A program made the translations under genes and the position numbers. 64,000 nt of DNA from the NCBI RefSeq assembly GCF_021390645.1, contig NZ_JAJEJT010000002.1, positions 1,612,001 to 1,676,000 of the forward strand, in the 5' to 3' direction. The notes below the pieces were generated by a model. That model saw nothing but the letters and a program-made list of their open reading frames with translations. It was not told where the DNA came from and did not search any database. This DNA comes from Paraburkholderia flagellata. GTDB lineage: Bacteria; Pseudomonadota; Gammaproteobacteria; Burkholderiales; Burkholderiaceae. Positions 8,510 to 18,336 of the stretch are shown piece after piece (within the stretch, counting starts at the first letter, position 1; each line of letters begins with the position of its first letter).

Positions 8510-9697
8510 TCAATCGAGCGCGTGATCGGGAACCCCGCATCGCATGGCGTCGCGGCCGTGCGTGGCGAGCACCTCGCGACTCACCGTGGCGATATCGGTG
8601 CAACCGCACAGGGCCATGGTCGTATCGAGTTCGGCAGCGATGATGTCGAGGCTTTTGCGCACACCCGCCTCGCCCCCGGCCGCCAGACCATAGAGAAAAG
8701 CGCGGCCTATCAGCGTGCCGCGCGCGCCTAGTGCTACGGCCTTGAGCACGTCATGCCCGGTCCGCACGCCGCTATCGAGCCACACTTCGATCCGGTCGCC
8801 CACGGCATCCACGACGGCGGGCAGCGCCTCTATCGTCGAAACCGCGCCATCGAGCTGACGACCGCCATGATTGGAAACGATCACCACGTCCGCGCCGGCC
8901 TCGACCGCGCGTCGGGCGTCGTGCGCATCGAGAATGCCCTTGAGGACGAGCTTCCCCTTCCAAAGCTTGCGTATCCACGCGATATCCGCCCAGGTCATAG
9001 TCGGATCGAACTGGTCCCGCACCCACGAGGACAGCGAGGACATGTCGTCGACGCCCTTCACGTGGCCGACGATATTGCCGAAATGGCGCCGCTTCGCCCG
9101 CGCGATGCCCCACGACCAGGCGGGCTTGCTCGCCATGTTCAGGACGTTGGCGAGCGTCATGCGCGGCGGCGTGGAAAGGCCGTTTCGCACGTCCTTATGA
9201 CGCTGGCCGCCGACCGGGAGATCCATCGTCACGACGAGCGCCGTGCAGCCGGCGCTTGCAGCGCGCTCGATGAGCCGCTCGATGAACGCGCGGTCACGCA
9301 TCACATAAAGCTGAAACCAGAACGGCGTGGAAACGCTTTGTGCGACATCTTCGATCGAACAGATGCTCATGGTCGAGAGCGTGAACGGCACGCCAAAGCG
9401 CTGAGCCGCGCGCGCCGCGAGGATTTCACCGTCGCCGCGCATCATGCCCGCGAGACCCGTGGGCGCGAGCGCGACCGGCATGGCGACCTGACGGCCCGCC
9501 ATCACGGTCCTGAGACTACGCGCGCCGATATCGACGCCCACGCGTTGGCGCAACCTGATCTTGCCGAGTTCGGTTTCATTCGCGCGATAAGTCGATTCCG
9601 TGTAGGAGCCCGAATCGACGTAGTCATAGAACATGCGCGGTATGCGCCGCTGCGCGGCGACGCGTAGATCTTCGATGCATGCGATGGGGTTGGCCAT
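8510..9697 (-). CDS. FMN-dependent alpha-hydroxy acid dehydrogenase (lactate/mandelate type)
   Basis: A 395-residue TIM-barrel flavoenzyme of the glycolate oxidase / LldD / mandelate dehydrogenase family. SNHGGRQLDGAVSTIEALP carries the conserved His and Arg of the active site, and DSGVRTGHDVLKAVALGARG with IGRAFLYGL binds FMN phosphate. The start at 9697 (MANPIACIEDL) follows GGAGCGAG; the frame upstream is only antisense of the next gene. It oxidises a 2-hydroxy acid to the 2-oxo acid and passes electrons to quinone or oxygen. L-lactate dehydrogenase is the commonest function, but the substrate is not fixed by what I see. Confidence 0.88.
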   Translation of the reverse strand: MANPIACIEDLRVAAQRRIPRMFYDYVDSGSYTESTYRANETELGKIRLRQRVGVDIGARSLRTVMAGRQVAMPVALAPTGLAGMMRGDGEILAARAAQRFGVPFTLSTMSICSIEDVAQSVSTPFWFQLYVMRDRAFIERLIERAASAGCTALVVTMDLPVGGQRHKDVRNGLSTPPRMTLANVLNMASKPAWSWGIARAKRRHFGNIVGHVKGVDDMSSLSSWVRDQFDPTMTWADIAWIRKLWKGKLVLKGILDAHDARRAVEAGADVVIVSNHGGRQLDGAVSTIEALPAVVDAVGDRIEVWLDSGVRTGHDVLKAVALGARGTLIGRAFLYGLAAGGEAGVRKSLDIIAAELDTTMALCGCTDIATVSREVLATHGRDAMRCGVPDHALD

Positions 9698-9744
9698 TGT
9701 CTCGCTCCAGTTGTATCGAAGCGATACTAATTGGCCGCCCTGCT

Positions 9745-10677
9745 TCAACGCGCGACATTTGTTCCGCTCAAGCGCGAAAGATATTCCGCTGCCTCCTGGC
9801 TTGCGCGCGCGCAGACGCCGACCAACCAGTCGGCAAATTCGCCCGCCGGGCCTTGCGACGTGTGAGGCATCAGATAGTACGGCGGCACTGGGCACGTGAT
9901 CCCGGGGAACAGCGCAACGAGTGCGCCTGTCGCGAGCCAAGGGTACGCAAGCGTCGGTCTGCCGAGCGCGATACCCTGGCCGCTTACCGCCGCCTCCAGC
10001 AGCAAGCCGAGGTCCATCAGCTTCGGGCCCTCCTGCGGCTCAGGCCGGTCGAGGCCCGCTGCGTGCAGCCACGGCGTCCACGGCTCCAGCGACGTTCTCA
10101 AGAGGGGCGCGCGCGCCAGATCCGTGGGTTGGGTCAGCGGTCCAACGGAGCGCAATAGCGAAGGCGCAATCAACGGCGTTGCGCAATCGCGCATCAAGAT
10201 CGTGCAGCCCGGCTCGACGGGCTCGCCGCCGCGTATCCACAAGTCGATATCGCCAGGCGCACTGTCCGGATACGGCGTGGTCAGTACAAGCTCGAGTTCG
10301 ACCGAGGCATAGCGGTCCGTAAATTCGTGGAGCTTCGAGGCCATGATCTGGCGCGCAAAGGTCGGCGGCGCGCACACGCGCAGGCGCTGTTTGCGAGTGT
10401 CGTCGAGTTGATGCAAGGGCACGGCTGCGAGCATGCGAAGCGGACCCGACACCTGCTGCAGATACTCCCTTCCCACTTCGGTCAGCACCAGCGTCTTTGC
10501 GCTTCTATCCAGCAGTTGAACGCCGAGAAGCTGCTCGACCGCAGCCACGCGCTTGGCGACTGCACTGCCGGTCACGCAAAGCGCCTCTGCCGCGCGCTCG
10601 AACGTGCCATGCCGCGCAGCGGCCTCGAATGCCAGAAGCCCGTCGAGCGAGGGAATGCGAAGGCGTGGGATGTTCAT
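9745..10677 (-). CDS. LysR family transcriptional regulator, GcvA-like
   Basis: A 310-residue LysR protein. It starts MNIPRLRIPSLDGLLAFEAA, with HTH around residues 10-68 (FERAAEALCVTGSAVAKRVA). The opening pattern resembles the GcvA/AmpR branch. I place the start at 10677; the frame extends upstream only through non-homologous sequence. It precedes the alpha-hydroxyacid dehydrogenase by 47 bp on the same strand, so it is either its regulator in one transcript or regulates in trans. Confidence 0.87.
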   Translation of the reverse strand: MNIPRLRIPSLDGLLAFEAAARHGTFERAAEALCVTGSAVAKRVAAVEQLLGVQLLDRSAKTLVLTEVGREYLQQVSGPLRMLAAVPLHQLDDTRKQRLRVCAPPTFARQIMASKLHEFTDRYASVELELVLTTPYPDSAPGDIDLWIRGGEPVEPGCTILMRDCATPLIAPSLLRSVGPLTQPTDLARAPLLRTSLEPWTPWLHAAGLDRPEPQEGPKLMDLGLLLEAAVSGQGIALGRPTLAYPWLATGALVALFPGITCPVPPYYLMPHTSQGPAGEFADWLVGVCARASQEAAEYLSRLSGTNVAR

Positions 10678-11021
10678 GTTCAAAAGGTGCGAAGGTTCGA
10701 GGCGCGCAATCGAAAGTACGAATATACGCTGCGCGCGACGCTTTCCGGCTTCCAGGGGAAATCGCCGAATTGTTCGATTTCTTGCAGTCCTCCAGCCGAC
10801 GCCACGGTAAGTTCGTCGCTTCAAGCAAAGGTCACACGCAGGCTCGACATGAAAAAGCTGTTCTCCGCAGGCCCTACCAGGATTGGCCGCCCCGACGGTC
10901 CGGCCGCTGCCGACGCGATCCCCGAGGCTCTGCACGACGAATCGTTCCTGTTTAGTCTGGAAGCCAACACACGAAACCCCGGCGTATGATTGCCCCCAAT
11001 GATGCTTGAGGGCCATTCGTC
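10678..11021. other. Intergenic region between divergent LysR genes
   Basis: These 344 bp separate two divergent LysR start codons and should contain both promoters. An in-frame 46-codon stretch (MKKLFSAGPTRIG..., 10849-10989) has no convincing ribosome site and no recognised family, so I do not call it a gene. GAGGG at 11008-11012 serves the forward LysR. I see no clear operator palindrome. Confidence 0.5.
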
Positions 11022-11900
11022 ATGAGCACGGGATATCAACACTCCGGCCGCCTGCTCGACCTCGACGCCGTGCAGGCCTTCGTGCTGGTTGCCGACCTCA
11101 GCAGCTTCACGCGCGCGGCCGAAGTCCAGGACACCACGCAGTCGGCCATCAGCCTGAAGATCAAGCGGCTCGAGGAACGGCTCGGCAAGCGCCTGCTGGA
11201 ACGAACGCCCAGGCACATTCAACTGCTGCCCGAAGGCGTGGCGTTTCTCGGCGCGGCGCGCGAGTTGCTGAGCGCACATGACCGCGCCGTAGCCATCGAC
11301 GTTCGCGAGCAGCGCAGCCTGCGCCTTGGCATCATCGATCACACCGCTGCGGAAGAGCTGATTCCCTTGCTCGCGCGTGTAGCGAGCCACGACCCGACTT
11401 TGCGCGTCGAAGTGCGGATCGGCGCTTCGAGCGAGATGCTCGACGCGTACGATGCCGGCGAACTCGACGCGGCTTTCGCGCGGCGCGACCCGGCGCGGCG
11501 CGACGCGGAGCGCCTCTTCGTCGAGCACTGCGGATGGTTCGCGGCGCCTCAGTGGTCGCCCAACCCGGACGAACCGCTGCGCGTGGCTTCGCTGTCCGCG
11601 CCTTGTGGGGTGCGCGCCAACGCGCTCAAGGCGCTGGACGAAGCGGGCATCCAATGGACAGAGGTTTTCGTCGGCGGCGGCATCGGCACGGTCGGCGCGG
11701 CCGTCATGGCAGGCCTCGCCGTGGCGCCGTTGACGAGACGAGGATGCCCGCCGCGCGCAGTGGACGTGGGAAGCCGTTTCGGATTGCCGCCGCTCGCGCC
11801 AATCGAAATCGCGGTATATACGCGAGTGCGCGACGCGTCTTTGAAAGAAGCCATTCGCATTTTCGGCGCCGCACTGCGCAATGCGAATACGCGGTTCTGA
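11022..11900 (+). CDS. LysR family transcriptional regulator
   Basis: A 292-residue LysR protein with HTH at about residues 12-70 (SSFTRAAEVQDTTQSAISLK). The effector domain is shorter than average. It is convergent with the porin gene, whose stop is nine bases away, and divergent from the GcvA-like LysR. The target is unknown; the porin or the hydroxyacid dehydrogenase region are the nearest candidates. Confidence 0.88.
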   Translation: MSTGYQHSGRLLDLDAVQAFVLVADLSSFTRAAEVQDTTQSAISLKIKRLEERLGKRLLERTPRHIQLLPEGVAFLGAARELLSAHDRAVAIDVREQRSLRLGIIDHTAAEELIPLLARVASHDPTLRVEVRIGASSEMLDAYDAGELDAAFARRDPARRDAERLFVEHCGWFAAPQWSPNPDEPLRVASLSAPCGVRANALKALDEAGIQWTEVFVGGGIGTVGAAVMAGLAVAPLTRRGCPPRAVDVGSRFGLPPLAPIEIAVYTRVRDASLKEAIRIFGAALRNANTRF

Positions 11901-11909
11901 GGGAATGGG

Positions 11910-13001
11910 TCAGAATTTTTGCTGCAGTCCGACCATCGCGCCGAGCTGATTCATGCCGGTCGCGACCGTGCCGCCAGCCGCGACCGCGTTCGCGGCCTGT
12001 GCGCTGTTGAACATGTACCCTACCGACGTGTACACCATCGTGCGCTTCGAGAACAGGTAATTCGCGCGGCCGATGAGTAGCGTCGAGTTGGCGTCCTTCG
12101 TGCCTCCGGAGCCGCGCTGAAGATAGCGCACACCCTGTGTGTCGATGAAAAACGCCGGCGTGACATAGTATGTGGCCCCTGCAAAGAAAATATCCGTCTG
12201 CAAATGGGTGGCCGCCGCGAGGTTGTTTCTGATCCACCCGAAACCGATCTTCGCTGAGCCCAACGTCACGTAACCGTCGACAATGTTGTGCGTATCCGTG
12301 TAGCGACTGTTGTTCAGTGGCGCGGTGGCGCCCGCGCCGCCGCGCAACACGTCGTACGATGCTGCCACGCCAAAGCTCGCCGAATCGTAAGCGAGGAGCG
12401 CCGTATATTGACGGCACGCCAGCATATTGCCGGGGACCTGCCCCGGACAGTTGGTTGCCCCGGGGCCAGCCGGGCCCGCGGCGTCACGGCCGAAGCTGTA
12501 TGTGCCGCCAATCGTGACGCCGTGGAATTTGCCCATATAGCCAATCGCGTTGTCGCTGCGGGCGTTCGGTAGATAGGAGTCGAATACGCTCAGCGAATGG
12601 ATCGACGGGCCGATCACGTCCGCGTTGAACAGCGCGTACATCGTCATGCCCATCTGCCTGCCGAGCGTGATCGAGCCGTAGTCGCTGCTGATACCCACGT
12701 TCGACTGAATGCCGAAGATCCGGCCGCCGTAGTTCAACGTACCGTTGGTGGGCTGAAATCCGTTCTCCAGCACGAAGAATGTCTTGAATCCACCGCCCAG
12801 GTCCTCAGTCCCCCTCAGGCCCCAGCGCGAAGGCAGCCTGCCGGTCAGTGAAGCCATGCCGATGAATGTCCCGCCACTAGCGCTCGCATGGTTATAGTAC
12901 GAGAGGCCGGTATCGATAATTCCATAAAGTGTGACGCTGCTTTGGGCGTGCGCAAGTCCCGTCGCCGCCACTAGTAACGCGGCACTCCACTTCATTCTCA
13001 T
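11910..13001 (-). CDS. General porin, Burkholderia Gram-negative type
   Basis: A 363-residue outer-membrane porin. The start at 13001 (MRMKWSAALLVAATGLAHAQ) follows AGGAGAC and begins a signal peptide cleaved after AHAQ; the mature part opens SSVTLYGIIDTGLSYYNHA. Other marks are SRWGLRGTEDLGGGFKTFF and a C-terminal strand ending QQKF with terminal Phe, the outer-membrane assembly signal. It forms a diffusion channel, probably trimeric. An in-frame ATG at 13058 would put 19 residues before the signal peptide and is rejected. The substrate preference is unknown. Confidence 0.92.
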   Translation of the reverse strand: MRMKWSAALLVAATGLAHAQSSVTLYGIIDTGLSYYNHASASGGTFIGMASLTGRLPSRWGLRGTEDLGGGFKTFFVLENGFQPTNGTLNYGGRIFGIQSNVGISSDYGSITLGRQMGMTMYALFNADVIGPSIHSLSVFDSYLPNARSDNAIGYMGKFHGVTIGGTYSFGRDAAGPAGPGATNCPGQVPGNMLACRQYTALLAYDSASFGVAASYDVLRGGAGATAPLNNSRYTDTHNIVDGYVTLGSAKIGFGWIRNNLAAATHLQTDIFFAGATYYVTPAFFIDTQGVRYLQRGSGGTKDANSTLLIGRANYLFSKRTMVYTSVGYMFNSAQAANAVAAGGTVATGMNQLGAMVGLQQKF

Positions 13002-13166
13002 GACGTTCTTGTCTCCTGTATGGCGAGGCAGCGGGGAAATATTTACCCATTTCACCATTTAATATGGATTACTTAGTAATTATTGGAATGTCTTTTCGAT
13101 GAACTGCGACTCAAAATGATTGCGAGACGAATTCCCTGGTTTCGACTCGCAATCGGCACCAATACG

Positions 13167-14582
13167 TCAGTCGAAATACATCAAGTCCCCGTCATCGCCG
13201 TTGAACGCCTTCCACGGAGGCAAGCCCGCGCCATTCGGATTGCCGGATTCCACGAAATTCAGAAAGTAGGTCTGAATTCGCGCCGACAACGCGCGGCTTC
13301 GCGGCTCGTCGATGCCTTTGAGCATGGGTGCCTCAATCCAGTTTTCGAAGTTGCCAAAGAAGAACGGCAATTCGAAGCAATGGCAAGCTCCCACATTCGG
13401 CTGTGGGGATGGGAAATCGAACCGATAGGCAAATACGCCGCTTGCCGCTTCGGCCATCCGCATCGCGAAGCGCCGGGTTGGATCCACTATCAGCTTTTCC
13501 GAGCTCAACCCGACCAACGCGGCATAGGGCTTCCGGTCGAATCGGCCTTCGGCGGCGCTTTCGTATCGCGCTAGCGCGTCGTCGCCGAATTCGTCCTTGA
13601 ACTTCTGCAGGGCCAGTTCCTTGGTCGCGCCAAGGAGGGCCGGGCTGCTCGCAAAGAAGCTGCCGGACTCATCGCGTGTCCAGCCGATGAAGACCGGCTT
13701 ACCTCCAAAGCACTCCTGAGCGTGCGCTCCGGGGTTCGCTGGCACGCTACCGCTGGCGACCGGCATAAAAGCGATCGGGACCTCGGCAAACTTCGCCACG
13801 GCTCCAGTGAGTCGGGTTTGCGCCTGCAGGATGCGCTCGACAGGCAGCATGAGCAGTTCCTTGCCGGTAGCGGCGATGCCAGCGGTTTCGCACAACTGCA
13901 CCGCAATCGCCTGCGCTTTCGACGGCGCCATTGGCTGAAGGCCCGGATAGCTGAGCATGGCAATCGCCTTCACCAGCCGATGGGTCGACGGCATCGAGGC
14001 CAGAAGCTGGGCGAACCAGGCTCCCGCCGACTGCCCTGCTACGATGACCGAATCCGGATCGCCGCCGAAATGGGCGATGTTCTTCCTGACCCACTGAAGC
14101 GCCCGCTCGAGATCCGAGACGGCGAGATTGCCCGGCGATATGCCTTCCATATAGAGGTTGCCCAGGACGCCGAGCCGATAGTTCATCGTCACAACCACCG
14201 TGCGATCGAGTCTGGCGATCGCTTCGCCCGCGTAGCATGGCAGCGCCCCGCCGGTCATGAACCCGCCTCCGTGGATCCAGAACACAACCGGCAATTTGCC
14301 GGTGAGATCGGGCGTGAAAACGTTCAGCCTGAAAGCATCTTCGGACTGCTCAACGCCTCGGGCAGTCGGTCCCATGACGAAATCCAGCCGGCTTGGCAAT
14401 TGAGGAAAAACGGGACCGGGTCGGGTAGAATTTCGCTGACCGTTCCAGCGCGCCGGCTCTCCGGCGGCCTGAAAACGCCCGCAATTCGCCGCGTAGGGAA
14501 CGTCGAAGAACGTGTGAACACCGTCGTTGGTCACGCCTTCGAGTACGCCCTGCTCGCATTGGGCAAGTACGGTGCCATTCAT
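13167..14582 (-). CDS. Type B carboxylesterase
   Basis: A 471-residue alpha/beta hydrolase of the carboxylesterase type B family, somewhat short for that family. HGGG at 104-107 forms the oxyanion hole and Ser185 in GQSAGA is the nucleophile; ARWNGQRNSTRPGPVFPQ is the usual N-terminal signature. The start at 14582 follows a perfect AAAGGAGG. There is no signal peptide, so it is probably cytoplasmic. It hydrolyses carboxylic esters. A LysR gene starts 136 bp away on the other strand and is the likely regulator. Confidence 0.88.
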   Translation of the reverse strand: MNGTVLAQCEQGVLEGVTNDGVHTFFDVPYAANCGRFQAAGEPARWNGQRNSTRPGPVFPQLPSRLDFVMGPTARGVEQSEDAFRLNVFTPDLTGKLPVVFWIHGGGFMTGGALPCYAGEAIARLDRTVVVTMNYRLGVLGNLYMEGISPGNLAVSDLERALQWVRKNIAHFGGDPDSVIVAGQSAGAWFAQLLASMPSTHRLVKAIAMLSYPGLQPMAPSKAQAIAVQLCETAGIAATGKELLMLPVERILQAQTRLTGAVAKFAEVPIAFMPVASGSVPANPGAHAQECFGGKPVFIGWTRDESGSFFASSPALLGATKELALQKFKDEFGDDALARYESAAEGRFDRKPYAALVGLSSEKLIVDPTRRFAMRMAEAASGVFAYRFDFPSPQPNVGACHCFELPFFFGNFENWIEAPMLKGIDEPRSRALSARIQTYFLNFVESGNPNGAGLPPWKAFNGDDGDLMYFD

Positions 14583-14718
14583 GTAGCCTCCTTTGTCTTG
14601 TGCACTCGCGCACACGGGTTTATCGCATCCGACAACCACGAGCTTACGGATCAGCAGCGGAAAGAAAATGGAATTCTTCGCCGCCCCCCTATGACAAAAG
14701 TTCAACCCGGCCTGGATC

Positions 14719-15651
14719 ATGAACGCATTGCAACAACGCCTGAAACTCCGTCACATCACCATCGTGGTGGACATTGCGCGGCTAGGCAGCCTGCAAAAAG
14801 CGGCTGAATCGCAGAACGTCAGTCAGTCGGCGCTTTCCAAGGCATTAGCCGAGATCGAGGCGATCGTCGGTGCGCAGCTTTTCGAACGCACGCCGAGCGG
14901 AATGCGCCCGACCATTTACGGCGAAACCCTCGTACGTCACGGCCATCTGATCGCCAGCGATGTTCAGCGTGCGGAGGCCGAACTCGAGGCGTTGCTGAAT
15001 GGGGATATTGGCAACCTGTCGATAGGCATTTTCTCGCCGCTCACCTGGTGGGGTGCGCTTTCGGATTGCGTGAGCGACTTTCGGATCAAGTGGCCACGCG
15101 TGCGACTTGCGCTACGCGAAGGTCCGATGGAAATGTTGCTGGAGTGTCTCGACCAGGATCTCGTGGATATCGTGATCGGCCGGATGGCCAGTGGATTCGG
15201 CAGCGAGCTCTATAAACTCGAGATGTTGAAGCATGACATGCCCGTCTTTCTCGCCCAGCAAGGACATGCTTCGACTTTGAAGCCAGTGACGCTCCCGGAA
15301 CTTCTGGACTATCCATGGATACTCCCGCCTCAGCCGAATATCATCAGGCAACAACTCGAGTTCGCGATTCGAGACATCGGACTGGCCATGCCATCGAATG
15401 TGTTGTCGTCGCAGGTTTCACCGCTCGCCTTTCGTCTGGCTAGCCAGAGCGATGCCCTCGTCCTGTCATCGGAATGCATCGCCGATGAGCTTTGCGCTCA
15501 ATATCGCCTGCGACTCGTGCAGTGTGATTTGCCGCTGCATATCGGCCCCCTCGTCGCCATCACGCGTAGCGATAAACCGCTCACGCACGCATCGGCAACT
15601 TTTCTACAGGAGCTTAAAGGGCTGTTGGGCCACGCCCAAATGAAGGCGTGA
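14719..15651 (+). CDS. LysR family transcriptional regulator
   Basis: A 310-residue LysR protein; HTH at residues 8-66 (RLGSLQKAAESQNVSQSALS), followed by GAQLFERTPSGMRPT. It resembles the PcaQ/GbpR branch that controls aromatic catabolism. It is divergent from the carboxylesterase, so the 136 bp between them probably holds a shared promoter and operator. Its 3' end faces the AraC gene. Confidence 0.88.
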   Translation: MNALQQRLKLRHITIVVDIARLGSLQKAAESQNVSQSALSKALAEIEAIVGAQLFERTPSGMRPTIYGETLVRHGHLIASDVQRAEAELEALLNGDIGNLSIGIFSPLTWWGALSDCVSDFRIKWPRVRLALREGPMEMLLECLDQDLVDIVIGRMASGFGSELYKLEMLKHDMPVFLAQQGHASTLKPVTLPELLDYPWILPPQPNIIRQQLEFAIRDIGLAMPSNVLSSQVSPLAFRLASQSDALVLSSECIADELCAQYRLRLVQCDLPLHIGPLVAITRSDKPLTHASATFLQELKGLLGHAQMKA

Positions 15652-15683
15652 GTTTGACTGCGCGCGAATGAATGCCGGACGGC

Positions 15684-16682
15684 CTACCGTCTGGAAGCAC
15701 GCTTGAGCGTTTGTGATGGAGTCTCGCCGAAGAGTTGCTTGTAGTCGTTGGAAAAACGGCCGAGATGCGAAAAGCCCCAGTTCATCGCGATGGAAGAAAC
15801 ATTACGCTCGGTGCAGTCCGAAAGAATTTCGCGCCGCACCGCTTCGAGCCTGTACTTCTTCAAATAGGCCATAGGCGCATGGCCAAAGTGCTGCCCGAAG
15901 CCTTCGAACAGCTTGTAGCGTGACACGCCCGCTGCGCGCTCGATGTCTTCGAGCGCAATATTTTCACGGGCGTTGTCGTGAATGAACTGTTTCGCGCGCA
16001 ACAAATAATGCGGGCACGCTGGGCGCATCGCGTCGGCAAGCGCCTGCGAGTAGTTGTGCGGCTGGGAGAGCAACAGGCCTTTGATCAGCGCCTGTTCGAG
16101 ATCCCCCACCATCTGCTGATGATTGAGCAACGGGCCGGCGCTCCCCATCTCGGCCAGCAGGAACTTGACCATGCGCCACCACGCCGCCTGATCGCCGTCG
16201 GCGGCATTCATCTGCGGCTCGAACGTCAACGCGGCTTCGAGCGGTCGCTGCAAAAGCCCTTCCAGCACCTGGCGCAAGGCAGGGCTCGGAATCGAAACGA
16301 TGATCTTTCGGCAATTGCCCGTGATCGCCAGGTCCTGCGTCTCATGCGGCGACAGCACGAGGCCGCTGTCCTGGTCCGACAACCACAGGCGGCCGTGCGC
16401 GGCGAGTTCCTGCTGTCCGGTGAGCGGCAGACTCACGCTATAGCAGTTGAGCGGCGCATCGTTGTGCACGGAAACGGTGACGTCGGTGCCGTACTCGACG
16501 TATCCCAACGTGCTCGCCATGGAGCGCATCACCGTGCCGGAATGATGGAATTGCAGTTCCTTCGGGCTGCGAACCTGCAGCCCATGCGGTCCGCAAATCG
16601 ATGCCATCCAGTCGCGCGCACCTTCGAGGTCGTGACGCAGTGCGTCAATACCTCGGCTATCGTTGGCGGCGGGGGTTGGCAT
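15684..16682 (-). CDS. AraC family regulator, probable activator of antABC and catA
   Basis: A 332-residue AraC/XylS protein. The N-terminal part is a cupin-like effector domain, and residues about 225-330 form the double HTH (IALEDIERAAGVSRYKLFEG, then SSIAMNWGFSHLGRFSNDYK). It follows antC on the same strand with 96 bp between. The AraC-type direct repeats before antA and catA (19807-19837 and 19967-19997) suit this protein, and AntR-type activators of this family respond to anthranilate. The function is inferred from position and operator type. Confidence 0.85.
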   Translation of the reverse strand: MPTPAANDSRGIDALRHDLEGARDWMASICGPHGLQVRSPKELQFHHSGTVMRSMASTLGYVEYGTDVTVSVHNDAPLNCYSVSLPLTGQQELAAHGRLWLSDQDSGLVLSPHETQDLAITGNCRKIIVSIPSPALRQVLEGLLQRPLEAALTFEPQMNAADGDQAAWWRMVKFLLAEMGSAGPLLNHQQMVGDLEQALIKGLLLSQPHNYSQALADAMRPACPHYLLRAKQFIHDNARENIALEDIERAAGVSRYKLFEGFGQHFGHAPMAYLKKYRLEAVRREILSDCTERNVSSIAMNWGFSHLGRFSNDYKQLFGETPSQTLKRASRR

Positions 16683-16778
16683 GGTGTGTCACTGAGCAAT
16701 TCACGAATACTCAATGGTAAACCACGCCACGCGCGGACAAAATAACGAAACACACCAGATGAGTGCCGCGCCACCGCT

Positions 16779-17819
16779 TCACGCAGCCGGCTGCGCGCTG
16801 TTGCTGTCCCCAAATTTTTCGTAGTACAGGCGGTGGTCGTCGAGGCTTGCGTTCGCGAGCCATGTCTTGATTGCCTCGACCATCGGGGGCGGCCCGCACA
16901 CATACATGTCGAACGGGTTCGCTTCGAGCGTCCCGCGGTCGAAATGTTCGGGAATGAGCCCCGTCTTGCCCTGCCATACTTCAGACGGATTCGTCACCAC
17001 GATATCGCACGCGAAGTTCGCGATGCGTTCCTCGTAGGACTTCAAACGATCGAGTTCGCACAGATCGCGCGCGTTCGTCACGCCGTAGTAGAGGTGAACC
17101 TTCTGGCCACAGCCGCCCTTGTGCGCGAGCTCGTCGAGCATGCCGAGAAATGCCGAGAGGCCAGTGCCGCCAGCCACCATCACGAGCGGCCGCTCCACCT
17201 GCCGCAGATAGAACGTGCCGAGCGGCGCCTCGAATTCGACGGTCTGGCCCGGCTCGCAGCGCTCGCGCATATAGTTGCTCATTGCGCCATCGGGCAACAG
17301 GCGAATCAGGAACTGGATCTGGTTGTCGTCGTCGGGCCGGTTGGCGAACGAATACGAGCGCCACACGTCCGCGCCCGGCACTTTCAGGCGGGCGTACTGC
17401 CCGGGCAGGAAATCAAGCCGCGCTGGATGAGCGCTTGCGTCCAGATGCAGGATTGCTGTCGTTTCGGACACCTGCTTAACGGCCGTGACCCGGCCCGTGA
17501 TCGACGTAGTGCCGCCCGCGCTGCACAGGCTCGAATCGAAATCGAAGTAAAACGATGCGTCGGACTGCACGCGCGTCTGGCAAGACAGGATCTTGCGCGC
17601 GGCGAGGTCGTCGGCGGACAGCGTTTCTTCGTCGACATAGTCCAGCGTATAGCTGCCCGATTCGCAACGCCCCTGACAGGTTCCGCACACGCCCTCACGG
17701 CAATCGAGCGGAATGCTCACGCCATTGCGCAGCGCGGCGTCGAGCAGGAGTTCGCCCGAGCGGACATCGAAGAACACAGTCTTGCCGTCGGCAAAACTAA
17801 AAGCGACCTTGTGGCTCAT
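16779..17819 (-). CDS. antC: Anthranilate 1,2-dioxygenase, reductase component
   Basis: A 346-residue electron-transfer protein with three domains. A plant-type [2Fe-2S] ferredoxin comes first, with ligands Cys40, Cys45, Cys48 and Cys80. The FAD domain has RSYSFANRP, and the NAD domain has GGTGLSAFLGML and CGPPPMVEA. It moves electrons from NADH to the Rieske oxygenase AntAB. The start at 17819 (MSHKVAFSFADGK) is chosen because the upstream open frame lacks family similarity. BenC is the close alternative; AntA next door decides for anthranilate. The stop of antB is 16 bp before this start. Confidence 0.9.
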   Translation of the reverse strand: MSHKVAFSFADGKTVFFDVRSGELLLDAALRNGVSIPLDCREGVCGTCQGRCESGSYTLDYVDEETLSADDLAARKILSCQTRVQSDASFYFDFDSSLCSAGGTTSITGRVTAVKQVSETTAILHLDASAHPARLDFLPGQYARLKVPGADVWRSYSFANRPDDDNQIQFLIRLLPDGAMSNYMRERCEPGQTVEFEAPLGTFYLRQVERPLVMVAGGTGLSAFLGMLDELAHKGGCGQKVHLYYGVTNARDLCELDRLKSYEERIANFACDIVVTNPSEVWQGKTGLIPEHFDRGTLEANPFDMYVCGPPPMVEAIKTWLANASLDDHRLYYEKFGDSNSAQPAA

Positions 17820-17835
17820 TTCGTGGCGCTCCCGC

Positions 17836-18333
17836 TTACAGATGGTAGAAGTCGAGCACGGCGTTGATCGTGTCGTTGAGCAACAGCACATGCTTGCGCG
17901 CGATCTTCCAGGTGTCGCCGTCCGGGCGCAGCGTGTAGGTGACGCGTCCGAAGAAGTGTTCAGCAACGCCATGCCGCGCGTAAAACGTGGCCCAGTTGGC
18001 CTTCACTTCCAGCTCGCCGTTCTCGCACTCCGCGATACGCACATTGGTGATCTGGTGCAGCGTGCGCGGCAGCGGCGTCGAAGCCGCCGACTTGCCCGTG
18101 CGCAGGCGGAACACACGATCTTCGAGACCCGTGCGGTTCGCGTAGTAGATGAGCGACATGCCGCGCTTCGGATCGGTCGTGTACACGTGCTCGGAGTCCC
18201 ATTGGGGCACGTGGAATTCGCTGTTTTCGTCGAAGAGGTCGAGGTACGCGTCCCAGCTCTGCGCGTCGCAAAGCTCGGCCTTGCGATACAGAAACTGCTC
18301 GACCGCTTGCTGCTGCGTGTGCGTGATGGCCAT
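17836..18333 (-). CDS. antB: Anthranilate 1,2-dioxygenase, small subunit
   Basis: A 165-residue beta subunit of a ring-hydroxylating dioxygenase, of normal length. Family signatures are FLYRKAELCDAQSWDAYLDL, PQWDSEHVYTTDPKRGMSLI and the C-terminal KHVLLLNDTINAVLDFYHL. It has no cofactor and stabilises the alpha3beta3 oxygenase. It starts three bases after the antA stop, so the subunits are translationally coupled. Confidence 0.92.
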   Translation of the reverse strand: MAITHTQQQAVEQFLYRKAELCDAQSWDAYLDLFDENSEFHVPQWDSEHVYTTDPKRGMSLIYYANRTGLEDRVFRLRTGKSAASTPLPRTLHQITNVRIAECENGELEVKANWATFYARHGVAEHFFGRVTYTLRPDGDTWKIARKHVLLLNDTINAVLDFYHL

Positions 18334-18336
18334 GGC

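Noticed and set aside
10849..10989. Possible 46-codon small gene
   Set aside because: No good ribosome site, no family, and it lies in the promoter region of a LysR gene.
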